NCBI GenBank assembly: GCA_963402885.1
Contig: OY727103.1
Span: forward strand, 8,160,501 to 8,224,500
Reading direction: 5' to 3'
Origin: Antedon bifida
Lineage: Eukaryota; Echinodermata; Crinoidea; Comatulida; Antedonidae
DNA: 64,000 bases
The notes under the pieces are model-generated. The model worked only from the letters and a program-made list of their open reading frames with translations, was not told where the DNA came from and searched no databases. Positions 12,022 through 26,185 of this stretch are shown piece by piece. The translations under genes and the position numbers were made by a program. Within the stretch, counting starts at the first letter, position 1; each line of letters opens with the position of its first letter.

Positions 12022-15000
12022 TTATTATTCTTCTTCTTTCTGTACACTTTTGTTTAACAATTATCTCAAAAAGTTGAATAACAATGATCACAAAAATTTC
12101 ACAATGTCTTTCAAATACTTTAACTTAGCCATAATAAGCTTTTCAGCGTGATCACTCAACCGTGACGTCATTAATACGCGATTTTGTGAAATCACACTAT
12201 CAATCATATCTCCATAACTCTTTATCACATATCAATAAAATTCACTATACGTAAACTTCAGGTGAAGGATAAAAATATTAACAAATAAAAACTTACATTT
12301 TTCAAGGTCATGCACGTGAAATTGCGCGTTAAAAATTTAAAAAGCTCCAAATTAAGTTTTGATCAATTTAGAGCATGAGTTAGGCCATTTGCGTGTTTCA
12401 AAAAATTACTGCGCAAAAATGCGTTTTTGCGTGCGCAATTCTTAAAATGCGTAAAAAATATGAATTTTTTTTACAAATCGTATTCTACTCACCATCCTTA
12501 GTATATTCACCAAATTTGAGTCTGTTCCGACTTAAAATAACGCTATACGAGCAGGTTAAAAATGACAAAATGCGCACATTAATTGTACAAAAGTGCTAAA
12601 AATAGTAAAAAATAAGGCCTTTTTAAAATTAATATAACTCTTCAGAATGCACGATGACCCCAATTTTTTTTAACTTATTCTGGAAGCCAATGAGTTGTAG
12701 ATATAAATGTATATACACATTAGACGTACAAAATGGTATGACGTCATCATTTGGCCACATGAATTTTTAAAATAGGGTTTTTTCCCCTTTTGTAATGGAC
12801 CACCATATTCAACAGAGCGCAACTCGCTTATCTGTGATCGATTTTCTTTAAATTTTTAATATATTCTACCTCAACCAATTATGTTACTTATGAGTTGCCA
12901 ATATTTTCATTTGGATGATGTCATCACGTCTTAAAATTTAAATAACGGTGGTTACGTAATTTCACCTACAAGGTATACTTGAATACCTTACAGCTCTTCT
13001 GAATTAAAGTTGACCTTGATGTTTATAACTTATTATGAGAGCTGGTGAAATGTAGATATGAATTATTATAGAAATTAAGCCTATCGGATGTTGTGACGTT
13101 ATCATATGGCCAGTTGAAGTTAAAAAGTAGTTTTTTCATCTCTTTCGTCGAAGTTATACAATTTTTAAAGAGCGCGCACCGCCCTTCTACGTGCCAAATT
13201 TTCTTCCAATTGTTATATTTTATTGCTCAATTCATTATCTTTCGATATTGTAATCCACAAGTTTATTTTGATAATGTCATCAGTGCCGAAAAATTAGAAC
13301 ATGATGTGTGTCCGTAATTTCACCAATGCTACACTGTATATAGATATGCAGTATATACTGTACATAATGTATATGGCATATAATAGGCACAGCACTATAG
13401 TATAACCGTATAATAGGATGGCATACATCAACATTTTCTGATTAGTTATCCGCTTAGTAGCGGATAACTCCTTGTTATTGTAGTGGATCATTATTTTTTT
13501 TCTGTATTATTCTTATTTCTTTCCCGTTTTTTTGTGGCTCACGTATCTCTAAAATGTGTAAACATAATATTTCATAACTTTGACAACATGTGGGCATTTA
13601 CGTGAAGTTGTGCACCTCCTATTTTGAATGACGTCAGAGTTGCGCAACGTGACTTACGCGCGATTTTATGATTTTTAGTGATTGATCATAGCTTAAAAAC
13701 CAAGCATAATTTTTTTTTTTACCCTTTATGAAAATTTAAGTCATATCAAGGGCAAACTTTTAGTTAACTAAAAATGGCGTGTTTTACAAGAAGTTACGCG
13801 CGCACGCGCATTTAAAATTTTAAAATGCGCAAAATTACTTTCTAATCAACTTTTTACGCCATTCATGACATTTTGCGCATGTCAAAATTTCCCGCGCGCG
13901 CGAATAATTTTACGCGTGCAGTGCGCACGCAGCATGAAAATCATGTTTTTTTCTATTAAATTGTGATTTTCCAGCCTTTCCTAGTCATTTTTAAAAAGAT
14001 TGACATCATTTCAAATTAAAATGACGTCATACGTACACGTTGATTTAGACCATTTGCATGCGTTTTAGTTGCAAAAGTTACAAAATATTGTCAAAATTAT
14101 GCCTATTTTGAATCTATTATAGCTCCTCAGGATCAACCGTTACCCCCGAGTTTTTTAACTTAATATGTAAGCAGATATGTTGTAGATATGAATTCATGCA
14201 GAATTTTTTCCTTACGGATGTTGTGACGTCATCGTATGGCCACACAAATGTAAAAAATAGGATTTTTGTCTCTTTCGTTATTGCTCATCACATTCAATGG
14301 AGCGCATCACGCTTATCCGTCTTCCATTTTCTCCGAGATTTTAATATTATCTAGGTCAATCAACTATCTTTCGCATGAGTTAAAAATATTTTAATTTTTA
14401 TAATGTCATCATGCCTAAAAATTTAAATTACGTGGGTCATTAATTTTATCTTTACAGTAAATTTTAATCTGTTATAGCTCGTAAGAATAAAATGTGATAA
14501 TCACGATTAAAACGTTTTCTGGAAGCTATTGGATTGTAGATACGAATTCATGTGAACATTTTGCCAATCAGATGTAGTGACGTCTTCATATGGCCAGTTG
14601 AATAAAAAAAGTCGTATTTTCATATTTTGCATCATAGTTCATCACATTTAAAAGAGCGCGCATTTAAATTTTACGTATCCAAATTTCTTCTACACGCTAA
14701 TATGTTGTTGCTGAGATAATATCCTTCCGAAATTGTTATCTTAGTGTTTCATTTTGATACCGTCGCCATGTTAAAAAATGGAATAAATGGCGGGTCCCGT
14801 AATTTCACCTATTCTACACTGTATGTAATATGTATACAGATTATACTGTTTATACTGTATATACTATATGACACAAAATTGACAGAATTCAGCACTAACA
14901 ACATATCATATTCTTCAGATCAGGTCATAATGCCATAATCTTTTTCTTTGTGCAAAATTCTAACGTGGCGTTTGTCGTGCGGATAACTAACTCGTCAAAG

Positions 15001-15118
15001 TGACGAGTTACATGTCTAGTTGTATTTTAAAATACGTGCATGTTTAAAAAATATTAATGTCAATAAAATAATAAAAATGATCACCTATAATTCGTCAAAG
15101 TGACGAATTAAATTCTAG
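12022..15118 (+). mobile_element. Unit U9, family 1 variant A, split by F2-1
   Basis: The host unit is 12022-13441 plus 15020-15118, about 1519 bp once the insert is removed. The leader is short and lacks a 5' hairpin. The break falls between CTGA and TTGTATTTTAAAAT, which are contiguous in U1 (near 1270). CTAG is at 15115-15118. Confidence 0.8.
13442..15019 (+). mobile_element. F2-1, family-2 Helitron-like element inserted in U9
   Basis: Diverged relative of family 1, 1578 bp. The 5' end is TTAGTTATCCGC (13442-13453), loop TTAGTA, then GCGGATAACT (13460-13469). The 3' end carries GCGGATAACTAA (14979-14990), the hairpin AACTCGTCA / TGACGAGTT (14989-15009, loop AAG) and CTAG (15016-15019). 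The two internal modules are recognisable near 14130 and 14477. Outside the 3' hairpin core and scattered motifs it differs widely from family 1, so it is a separate lineage. No open frame looks coding. The exact ends are ambiguous by the TT shared with the target. Confidence 0.8.
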
Positions 15119-16647
15119 TGAGAAATTGTTTTTGTATATAAAAAAAATTTTCTTCACAATTTCTTTCTGTACAGATTTTGTTTAACAAATATCTCAAAAA
15201 GTTGAATAGCAATGATAACAACAATTTCACAATGTCTTTGAAATACTCTAACTTAGTCCTAATAAGCTTTTGAGCGTGATCACTCATCCGTGACGTCATT
15301 TATACGCCATTTTGTGAATTCGCATTATCAATCATATCTCCACAATTCATTATCACATGTTAATGAAATTCACTACACGTGAACTTTAGGCCAAGGGTAA
15401 AAATATTAGCAAATAAAAACGCACGCGCACGTAGGGTCATGCGCGTGAAATCGCGCGTTACAAATTTAAAAAGGTCAAAATTAAGTTTTGATCAATTTAG
15501 AGCATGAATTAGGCCATTTGCGTGTTTCAAAAAATTACTGCGCAAAAATACGTTTTTGCGCACGCAATCCTTAAAAAGCGTAAAAAATAAAATTTGATGT
15601 GTACATCACATTCTACACACAATCCTTAGTACATTCTCCGATTTTGAGTCCAGTCCGACCTAAAATAACGGTATACGAGCATGTTAAACATGACAAAATG
15701 CGCACATTAATTGTACAAAAGTGCTAAAAATGGTAAAAATTACGGCCTTTTTAAAATGAATATAACTCTTCAGAATGCACGATGACCCCTAAGTTTTTTA
15801 ACTTATTCGGGAAGCCATTGAGTTTTAGATATAAATGTATATACACATTAGACGTACAAAATGGTATTACGTCATCAAATGGCCACTTGAATTTAAAAAT
15901 TAGGATTTTTTTTCCGTTTTGTGTAGGTTATCACATTCAATAAAGCGCATCTCCGCTATTTGAGCTCGATTTTCGCACATATTTCAGTGTGTGCTTGCTT
16001 AATTATTTATCTTTCTCATAAGTTGTCAGTGTTTTCAATTTGATGACGTAATCACGCGTAAAAACTTGAATAACGTAGGTCGTGTAATTTCAGCTTCGCC
16101 GTAAATTTGAATATGTTACAGCTCTTCAGAATTGAAGGTTACCTTGATGATTATAATTTATTATGAAAGCTGATGAAATGTAGATATGAATTCATATAAA
16201 AACCAAGCCTATCGGATGTTGTGACGTTAACATATGGCCAGATAAAGTTAAAAAGTAGTTTTTTCATCTTTTTCGTCAAAGTTATACAAATTTCAAAGAG
16301 CGCGCACAGCGCTTCTACGTGCCAGATTCTCTTCCAATTCTTATATTTATTTGCTCAATTGATTATCTTTCGAAATTGTCATCTTTGAGTTTATTTTGAT
16401 AATTCCATCATACCAAAAAATTAGAACATGATGTGTGTCCCGTAATTTCACCTATGCTACACTGTACATATTGTATATGGCATAAAATAGGCACAACTCA
16501 AAGCGTATGCATCATGTAATAGGATGGCGTACATCAACTTTTTACGATCGTATTTTAACGTACATGCATGTTTAAAAAAGTGTTAATTTCATTAAAATGA
16601 TAAAAATGATCACCTATAATTCGTCAAAGTGACGAATTAAATTCTAG
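15119..16647 (+). mobile_element. Unit U10, family 1 mosaic C then B
   Basis: E-type leader (TGAGAAATTGTTTTTG) directly after CTAG. The first part is C-like (CATTTATACGCC, GCACGCGCACGTAGGG). From about the internal hairpin onward it becomes B-like (TTTTTGCGCACGCAATCC, CCCTAAGTTTTTTAAC). The TA palindrome cluster near 16460 is shortened. CTAG is at 16644-16647. Confidence 0.75.
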
Positions 16648-18226
16648 TTAGGTGATCATTTAGAATAAAATGATCACCTATTGTTATTGTATGAAATCTT
16701 TATTGTTATTATTATTCTTCTTCTTCTTTCTGTACACTTTTGTTTAGCAATTATCTTAAAAAGTTGAATAACAATGATCACAAAAATTTCACAATGTCTT
16801 TCAAATACTTTAACTTAGCCATAATAAGCTTTTCAGCGTGATCACTCAACCGTGACGTCATTAATACGCGATTTTGTGAAATCACACTATCAATCATATC
16901 TCCATAACTCTTTATCACATATCAATAAAATTCACTATACGTAAACTTCAGGTGAAGGATAAAAATATTAACAAATAAAAACTTACATTTTTCAAGGTCA
17001 TGCACGTGAAATTGCGCGTTAAAAATTAAAAAAGCTCCAAATTAAGTTTTGATCAATTTAGAGCATGAGTTAGGCCATTTGCGTGTTTCAAAAAATTACT
17101 GCGCAAAAATGCGTTTTTGCGTGCGCAATTCTTAAAATGCGTAAAAAATATGAATTTTTTTTACAAATCGTATTCTACTCACCATCCTTAGTATATTCAC
17201 CAAATTTGAGTCTGTTCCGACTTAAAATAACGCTATACGAGCAGGTTAAAAATGACAAAATGCGCACATTAATTGTACAAAAGTGCTAAAAATAGTAAAA
17301 AATAAGGCCTTTTTAAAATTAATATAACTCTTCAGAATGCACGATGACCCCCAATTTTTTTAACTTATTCTGGAAGCCAATGAGTTGTAGATATAAATGT
17401 ATATACACATTAGACGTACAAAATGGTATGACGTCATCATTTGGCCACATGAATTTTTAAAATAGGGTTTTTTCCCCTTTTGTAATGGACCACCATATTC
17501 AACAGAGCGCAACTCGCTTATCTGTGATCGATTTTCTTTAAATTTTTAATATATTCTACCTCAACCAATTATGTTACTTATGAGTTGCCAATATTTTCAT
17601 TTGGATGATGTCATCACGTCTTAAAATTTAAATAACGGTGGTTACGTAATTTCACCTACAAGGTATACTTGAATAACTTACGGCTCTTCTGAATTAAAGT
17701 TGACCTTGATGTTTATAACTTATTATGAGAGCTGGTGAAATGTAGATATGAATTATTATAAAAATTAAGCCTATCGGATGTTGTGACGTTATCATATGGC
17801 CAGTTGAAGTTAAAAAGTAGTTTTTTCATCTCTTTCGTCAAAGTTATACAATTTTTAAAGAGCGCGCACCGCCCTTCTACGTGCCAAATTTTCTTCCAAT
17901 TGTTATATTTTATTGCTCAATTCATTATCTTTCGATATTGTTATCCACAAGTTTATTTTGATGTCATCAGTGCCGAAAAATTAGAACATGATGTGTGTCC
18001 GTAATTTCACCAATGCTAACTGTATATAGATATACAGTATATACTGTACATAATGTATATGGCATATAATAGGCACAGCACTATAGTATAACCGTATAAT
18101 AGGATGGCATACATCAACATTTTCTGATTGTATTTTAACATACGTGCATGTTTAAAAAATATTAATGTAAATAAAATTATAAAAATGATCACCTATAATT
18201 CGTCAAAGTGACGAATTAAATTCTAG
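16648..18226 (+). mobile_element. Unit U11, family 1 variant A
   Basis: The 5' hairpin lies at 16649-16680. It shares private changes with U20: a 3-base deletion in TTTTGATGTCATCAG, a 2-base loss in AATGCTAACTG, GTATATTCACC and CTTACGGCTC. CTAG is at 18223-18226. Confidence 0.8.
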
Positions 18227-19780
18227 TGTGAAATTGTTTTTATATATAACAACATTTTTTCTTCACAATTTCTTTCTGTACAGATTTTGTTTAACAAATA
18301 TCTCAAAAAGTTGAATAGCAATGATAACAAAAATTTCACAATGTCTTTGAAATACTCTAACTTAGTCCTAATAAGCTTTTGAGCGTGATCACTCATCCGT
18401 GACGTCATTTATACGCCATTTTGTGAAATCGCATTATCAATCATATCTCCATAATTCATTATCACATATTAATGAAATTCACTACACGTAAACTTTAGGC
18501 CAAGGGTAAAAATATTAGCAAATAAAAACGCACGCGCTCGTAGGATCATGCGCGTGAAATCGCGCGTTAAAAATTAAAAAAGCTCAAAATTACGTTTTGA
18601 TCAATTTAGAGCATGAATTAGGCCATTTGCGTGTTTTAAAAAATTACTGCGCAAAAACACGTTTTTGCGCGTGCGTACATAGAAAGCGTAACAAATACAA
18701 TTTTTTTGTACAAACTGCATTCTACTCATCTTCCTTGGTACATCCACTAAATTTGAGTCCATTTCGACTTAAAATAGTGCTATACGAGCACGTTAAAAAT
18801 GACAAAATGCGCACATTAATTGTACAAAAGTGCTAAAATTGGTAAAAAATAAGGCATTTTTAAAATGAAAATAATTCTTCAGAATGCACGGTGACCCCCC
18901 CTTTTGTTAACTTATTATGGAAGGCAATGAGTTGTAGATATAAATGTATATACACATTAGACGTACAAAATGGTATGACGTCATCATTTGGCCACATGAA
19001 TTTTTAAAATAGGAGATTTTCCCCTTTTGTCATAGACCACCAAATTCAACAGAGCGCAACTCGCTTATCTGTGATCGATTTTCTTTTAATTTTTAATATA
19101 TTCTACCTCAACCAATTATGTTACTCATGAGTAGCCAATATTTTCATTTTGATGACGTCATCACGTCTTAAAATTTGATTAACTGTGGTTACATAATTTC
19201 ACCTACAACGTATATTTGGATACCTTACAGCTCTTCTGAATTAAAGTTGACCTTGATGTTTATAACTTATTATGAGAGCTGGTTAAATGTAGATATGAAT
19301 TAATATAAAAATTAGGCCTATCGGATCTTGTGACGTTATCATATGGCCAGTTGAAATTAAAAAGCAATTTTTTCATCTCTTTCGTCAAAGTTATACAAAT
19401 TTTAAAGAGCGCGCACCGCGCTTCTACGTGCCAAATTTTCTTCCAATTGTTATATTTCATTGCTCAATTCTTTATCTTTCGATATTGTTATCCACAAGTT
19501 TATTTTGATAATGTCATCAGTGCCAAAAAATTAGAACATGATGTGTGTTCGTAGTTTCACTAATGCTACACTGTATATAGATATACAGTATATACTGTAC
19601 ATAATGTATATATATGGCATATAATAGGCACAACTCAGTACTATAGCGTATAATAGGATGGCATACATCAACATTTTCCGATTGTATGTTAACATACGTG
19701 CATGTTTAAAAAATATTAATGTCAATAAAATGATAAAAATGATCACCTATAATTCGTCAAAGTGACGAATTAAATTCTAG
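18227..19780 (+). mobile_element. Unit U12, family 1 variant C, E-type leader
   Basis: Begins TGTGAAATTG, an E-type leader. Length is 1554 bp, the same as U26, which it matches closely (ACGCACGCGCTCGTAGGATC). CTAG is at 19777-19780. Confidence 0.8.
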
Positions 19781-21418
19781 TTGTTATTAGGTGATCATTT
19801 AGAATAAAATGATCACCTATTGTTATTGTATGAAATCTTTATTGTTATTATTATTAGGTGATCATTTAGAATAAAATGATCACCTATTGTTATTGTATGA
19901 AATCTTTATTGTTATTATTATTCTTCTTCTTTCTGTACACTTTTGTTTAGCAATTATTTCAAAAAGTTGAATAACAATGATCACAAAAATTTTACAATGT
20001 CTTTCAAATACTTTAACTTAGCCATAATAAGCTTTTCAGCGTGATCACTCAACCGTGACGTCATTAATAAGCGATTTTGTGAAATCACACTATCAATCAT
20101 ATCTCCATAACTCTTTATCACATATCAATAAAATTCACTATACGTAAACTTCAGGTGAAGGATAAAAATATTAACAAATAAAAACTTACATTTTTCAAGG
20201 TCATGCACGTGAAATTGCGCGTTAAAAATTTAAAAAGCTCCAAATTAAGTTTTGATCAATTTAGAGCATGAGTTAGGCCATTTGCGTGTTTCAAAAAATT
20301 ACTGCTCAAAAATGCGTTTTTGCGTGCGCAATTCTTAAAATGCGTAAAAATATGAATTTTTTTTACAAATCGTATTCTACTCACCATCCTTAGTACATTC
20401 ACCAAATTTGAGTCTGTTCCGACTTAAAATAACGCTATACGAGCAGGTTAAAAATGACAAAATGCGCACATTAATTGTACAAAAGTGCTAAAAATGGTAA
20501 AAAATAAGGCCTTTTAAAAATTAATATAACTCTTCAGAATGCACGATGACCCCCAATTTTTTTAACTTATTCTGGAAGCCAATGAGTTGTAGATATAAAT
20601 GTATATACACATTAGACGTACAAAATGGTATGACGTCATCATTTGGCCACATTAATTTTTAAAATAGGGTTTTTTCCCCTTTTGTAATGAACCACCATAT
20701 TCAACAGAGCGCAACTCGCTTATCTGTGATCGATTTTCTTTAAATTTTTAATATATTCTACCTCAACCAATTATGTTACTTATGAGTTGCCAATATTTTC
20801 ATTTGGATGATGTCATCACGTCTTAAAATTTAAATAACGGTGGTTACGTAATTTCACCTACAAGGTATACTTGAATACCTTACAGCTCTTCTGAATTAAA
20901 GTTGACCTTGATGTTTATAACTTATTATGAGAGCTGGTGAAATGTAGATGAATTATTATAGAAATTAAGATGTTATGACGTTATCATATGGCCAGTTGAA
21001 GTTAAAAAGTAGTATTTTCATCTCTTTCGTCAAAGTTATACAATTTTTAAAGAGCGCGCACCGCCCTTCTACGTGCCAAATTTTCTTCCAATTGTTATAT
21101 TTTATTGCTCAATTCATTATCTTTCGATATTGTTATCCACAAGTTTATTTTGATAATGTCATCAGTGCCGAAAAATTAGAACATGATGTGTGTCCGTAAT
21201 TTCACCAATGCTACACTGTATATATACAGTAAATACTGTACATAATGTATATGGCATATAATAGGCACAGCACTATAGTATAACCGTATAATAGGATGGC
21301 ATACATCAACATTTTCTGATTGTATTTTAAAATATGTGCATGTTTAAAAAATATTAATGTCAATAAAATTATAAAAATGATCACCTATAATTCGTCAAAG
21401 TGACGAATTAAATTCTAG
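19781..21418 (+). mobile_element. Unit U13, family 1 variant A, double 5' hairpin
   Basis: A leader remnant TTGTTA is followed by two complete 5' hairpins (19788-19819 and 19855-19886), each with its own TTGTTATTGTATGAAATC leader. The body has small private losses, such as CCTATCGG missing near 20967. CTAG is at 21415-21418. Confidence 0.8.
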
Positions 21419-23001
21419 TTAGGTGATCATTTAGAATAAAATGATCACCTATTGTTATTGTATGAAATCTTTATTGTTATTATTATTCTTCTTCTTCTTT
21501 CTGTACACTTTTGTTTAGCAATTATCTTAAAAAGTTGAATAACAATGATCACAAAAATTTCACAATGTCTTTCAAATACTTTAACTTAGCCATAATAAGC
21601 TTTTCAGCGTGATCACTCAACCGTGACGTCATTAATACGCGATTTTGTGAAATCACACTATCAATCATATCTCCATAACTCTTTATCACATATCAATACA
21701 ATTCACTATTCGTAAACTTCAGGTGAAGGATAAAAATATTAACAAATAAAAACTTACATTTTTCAAGGTCATGCACGTGAAATTGCGCGTTAAAAATTTA
21801 AAAAGCTCCAAATTAAGTTTTGATCAATTTAGAGCATGAGTTAGGCCATTTGCGTGTTTCAAAAAATTACTGCGCAAAAATGCGTTTTTGAGTGCGCAAT
21901 TCTTAAAATGCGTAAAAAATATGAATTTTTTTTACAAATCGTATTCTACTCACCATCCTTAGTACATTCACCAAATTTGAGTCTGTTCCGACTTAAAATA
22001 ACGCTATACGAGCAGGTTAAAAATGACAAAATGCGCACATTAATTGTACAAAAGTGCTAAAAATAGTAAAAAATAAGGCCTTTTTAAAATTAATATAACT
22101 CTTCAGAATGCACGATGACCCCCAATTTTTTTAACTTATTCTGGAAGCCAATGAGTTGTAGATATAAATGTATATACACATTAGACGTACAAAATGGTAT
22201 GACGTCATCATTTGGCCACATGAATTTTTAAAATAGGGTTTTTTCCCCTTTTGTAATGGACCACCATATTCAACAGAGCGCAACTCGCTTATCTGTGATC
22301 GATTTTCTTTAAATTTTTAATATATTCTACCTCAACCAATTATGTTACTTATGAGTTGCCAATATTTTCATTTGGATGATGTCATCACGTCTTAAAATTT
22401 AAATAACGGTGGTTACGTAATTTCACCTACAAGGTATACTTGAATAACTTACGGCTCTTCTGAATTAAAGTTGACCTTGATGTTTATAACTTATTATGAG
22501 AGCTGGTGAAATGTAGATATGAATTATTATAAAAATTAAGCCTATCGGATGTTGTGACGTTATCATATGGCCAGTTGAAGTTAAAAAGTAGTTTTTTCAT
22601 CTCTTTCGTCAAAGTTATACAATTTTTAAAGAGCGCGCACCGCCCTTCTACGTGCCAAATTTTCTTCCAATTGTTATATTTTATTGCTCAATTCATTATC
22701 TTTCGATATTGTTATCCACAAGTTTATTTTGATAATGTCATCAGTGCCGAAAAATTAGAACATGATGTGTGTCCGTAATTTCACCAATGCTACACTGTAT
22801 ATAGATATACAGTATATACTGTACATAATGTATATGGCATATAATAGGCACAGCACTATAGTATAACCGTATAATAGGATGGCATACATCAACATTTTCC
22901 GATCGTATGTTAACATACGTGCATGTTTAAAAAATATTAATGTCAATAAAATTATAAAAATGATCACCTATAATTCGTCAAAGTGACGAATTAAATTCTA
23001 G
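21419..23001 (+). mobile_element. Unit U14, family 1 variant A, complete
   Basis: Single 5' hairpin (21420-21451), then an ATT/CTT leader and a variant A body. Ends at CTAG 22998-23001, directly before an E-type leader. Confidence 0.8.
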
Positions 23002-24559
23002 TGAGAAATTGTTTTTGTAAAACAAAAAATGTTTCTTCGCAATTTCTTTCTGTACAGATTTTGTGTAACAAATATCTCAAAAAGTTTAATGTCAATGATT
23101 ACCAAAATTTCTGAATGTCTTTCAAATACTTTAACTTAGTCCTAATAAGCTTTTCAGCGTGATCACTCATCCGTGACGTAATTTAGACGCCATTTTGTGA
23201 AATCACATTATCAATCATATCTCCATAATTCATTATCACATATTAATGAAATTCACTACACGTAAACTTTAGGTCAAGGGTAAAAATATTAACAAATAAA
23301 AACACGCGCACACGTAGGGTCATGCGCGTGAAATCGCGCGTTAAAAATTTAAAAAGCTCAAAATTAAGTTTTGATTAATTTAGAGCATGAATTAGGCCAT
23401 TTGCGTGTTTCAAAAAATTACTGCGCAAAAAAATATTTTGCGCGCGCGATACTTACAAAGCGTAAAAAATGCAATTTTTTTATACAAATCGCATTCTACT
23501 CACCAGCCTTAGTACATTCACCAAATTTGAGTCAGTTCCAACTTAAAATAACACTATACGAGCAGGTTAAAAATGACAAAATGCGCAAATTAATTGCATC
23601 AAAGTGCTGAAAATGGTGAAAAATAAGGCCTTTTTAAAATGAATATAAATCTTCAGAATGGCAGGTGACCCCTAATTTTTTTAACTTATTCGGGAAGCCA
23701 TTGGGTTGTAGATACATATTCATGTACACATTAGACGTACAAAATGGTATGATGTCATCAAATGGCCACTTGAATTTAAAAATTAGTAATTTTTATCTTT
23801 TTGTGTGGGTTATCACATTCAATAGAGCGCATCTCCGTTATTTGAGCCCGATTTTCGCAAACATTTTAGAATGTGCTTGCTGAATTGATTATCTTTCTCA
23901 TGGGTTGTAAACATTTTTATTTTGATGACGTCATCACGCGTAAAAACTTGAATAACCTAGGTCGTGTAATTTTAGCTACACCGTACATTTGAATATCTAA
24001 TAGCTCTTCAGAATTAAAGGTGACCTTGAAGATTATAACTTATTATGAAAGCTGTTGAAATGTAGATATGAATTCATATAAAAATTAAGCCTATCGGATG
24101 TTTTGATGTTATCATATGGCCAGTTGAAGTTAAAACGTAGTTTTTAGATTTCTTTAGTCGAAGTTATACAAATTTCAATGAGCGCGCATTGCGCTTCTAC
24201 GTATCAAATTCTCTTCCAATCCTTATATTTATTTGCTCAATTCATTATCTTTCGAAATTGTCATCTTCGAGTTTATTTTGATAATTCCATCATACCAACA
24301 AATTTGAACATGATGTGGGTCCCATAATTTTACCTATGCTACACTGTATATAGATATACAGTATACTGTATATATTGTATATGACACATAATAGGTACAA
24401 CTCAGCACTATAAGTGTATATGCATCATGTCATAGGATGGCGTACATCAGCTTTTTACGATCGTATGTTAACGTACGTGCATGTTTAAAAAATGTTAATT
24501 TCATTAAAATGATAAAAATGATCACCTATAATTCGTCAAAGTGACGAATTAAATTCTAG
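23002..24559 (+). mobile_element. Unit U15, family 1 variant D/B mosaic, E-type leader
   Basis: E-type leader TGAGAAATTGTTTTTG. The first part is variant D, with AAAAAAATATTTTGCGCGCG at the internal hairpin; similar sequence occurs in M5 and M11. Later modules are B-like. CTAG is at 24556-24559. Confidence 0.75.
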
Positions 24560-26185
24560 TTAGGTGATCATTTAGAATAAAATGATCACCTATTGTTATT
24601 GTACAAAATCTTTATTAGGTGATCATTTAGAATAAAATGATCACCTATTGTTATTGTACAAAATATTATTATTATTCTTCTTTCTGTACACTTTTTGTTT
24701 AACAATTATCTCAAAAAGTTGAATAACAATGATCACAAAAATTTCACAATGTCTTTCAAATACTTTAACTTAGCCATAATAAGCTTTTCAGCGTGATCAC
24801 TCAACCGTGACGTCATTAATACGCGATTTTGTGAAATCACACTATCAATCATATCTCCATAACTCTTTATCACATATCAATAAAATTCACTATACGTAAA
24901 CTTCAGGTGAAGGATAAAAATATTAACAAATAAAAACTTACATTTTTCAAGGTCATGCACGTGAAATTGCGCGTTAAAAATTTAAAAAGCTCCAAATTAA
25001 GTTTTGATCAATTTAGAGCATGAGTTAGGCCATTTGCGTGTTTCAAAAAATTACTGCGCAAAAATGCGTTTTTGCGTGCGCAATTCTTAAAATGCGTAAA
25101 AAATATGAATTTTTTTTACAAATCGTATTCTACTCACCATCCTTAGTACATTCACCAAATTTGAGTCTGTTCCGACTTAAAATAACGCTATACGAGCAGG
25201 TTAAAAATGACAAAATGCGCACATTAATTGTACAAAAGTGCTAAAAATGGTAAAAAATAAGGCCTTTTTAAAATTAATATAACTCTTCAGAATGCACGAT
25301 GACCCCCAATTTTTTTAACTTATTCTGGAAGCCAATGAGTTGTAGATATAAATGTATATACACATTAGACGTACAAAATGGTATGACGTCATCATTTGGC
25401 CACATTAATTTTTAAAATAGGGTTTTTTCCCATTTTGTAATGGACCACCATATTCAACAGAGCGCAACTCGCTTATCTGTGATCGATTTTCTTTAAATTT
25501 TTAATATATTCTACCTCAACCAATTATGTTACTTATGAGTTGCCAATATTTTCATTTGGATGATGTCATCACGTCTTAAAATTTAAATAACGGTGGTTAC
25601 GTAATTTCACCTACAAGGTATACTTGAATACCTTACAGCTCTTCTGAATTAAAGTTGACCTTGATGTTTATAACTTATTATGAGAGCTGGTGAAATGTAG
25701 ATATGAATTATTATAGAAATTAAGCCTATCGGATGTTGTGACGTTATCATATGGCCAGTTGAAATTAAAAAGTAGTTTTTTCATCTCTTTCGTCAAAGTT
25801 ATACAATTTTTAAAGAGCGCGCACCGCCCTTCTACGTGCCAAATTTTCTTCCAATTGTTATATTTTATTGCTCAATTCATTATCTTTCGATATTGTAATC
25901 CACAAGTTTATTTTGATAATGTCATCAGTGCCGAAAAATTAGAACATGATGTGTGTCCGTAATTTCACCAATGCTACACTGTATATAGATATACAGTATA
26001 TACTGTACATAATGTATATGGCATATAATAGGCACAGCACTATAGTATAACCGTATAATAGGATGGCATACATCAACATTTTCTGATTGTATTTTAAAAT
26101 ACGTGCATGTTTAAAAAATATTAATGTCAATAAAATAATAAAAATGATCACCTATAATTCGTCAAAGTGACGAATTAAATTCTAG
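24560..26185 (+). mobile_element. Unit U16, family 1 variant A, double 5' hairpin
   Basis: Two 5' hairpins (24561-24592 and 24616-24647) precede one body. The first leader stops at CAAAATCTTTA. CTAG at 26182-26185 is followed by a unit that has no hairpin. Confidence 0.8.
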
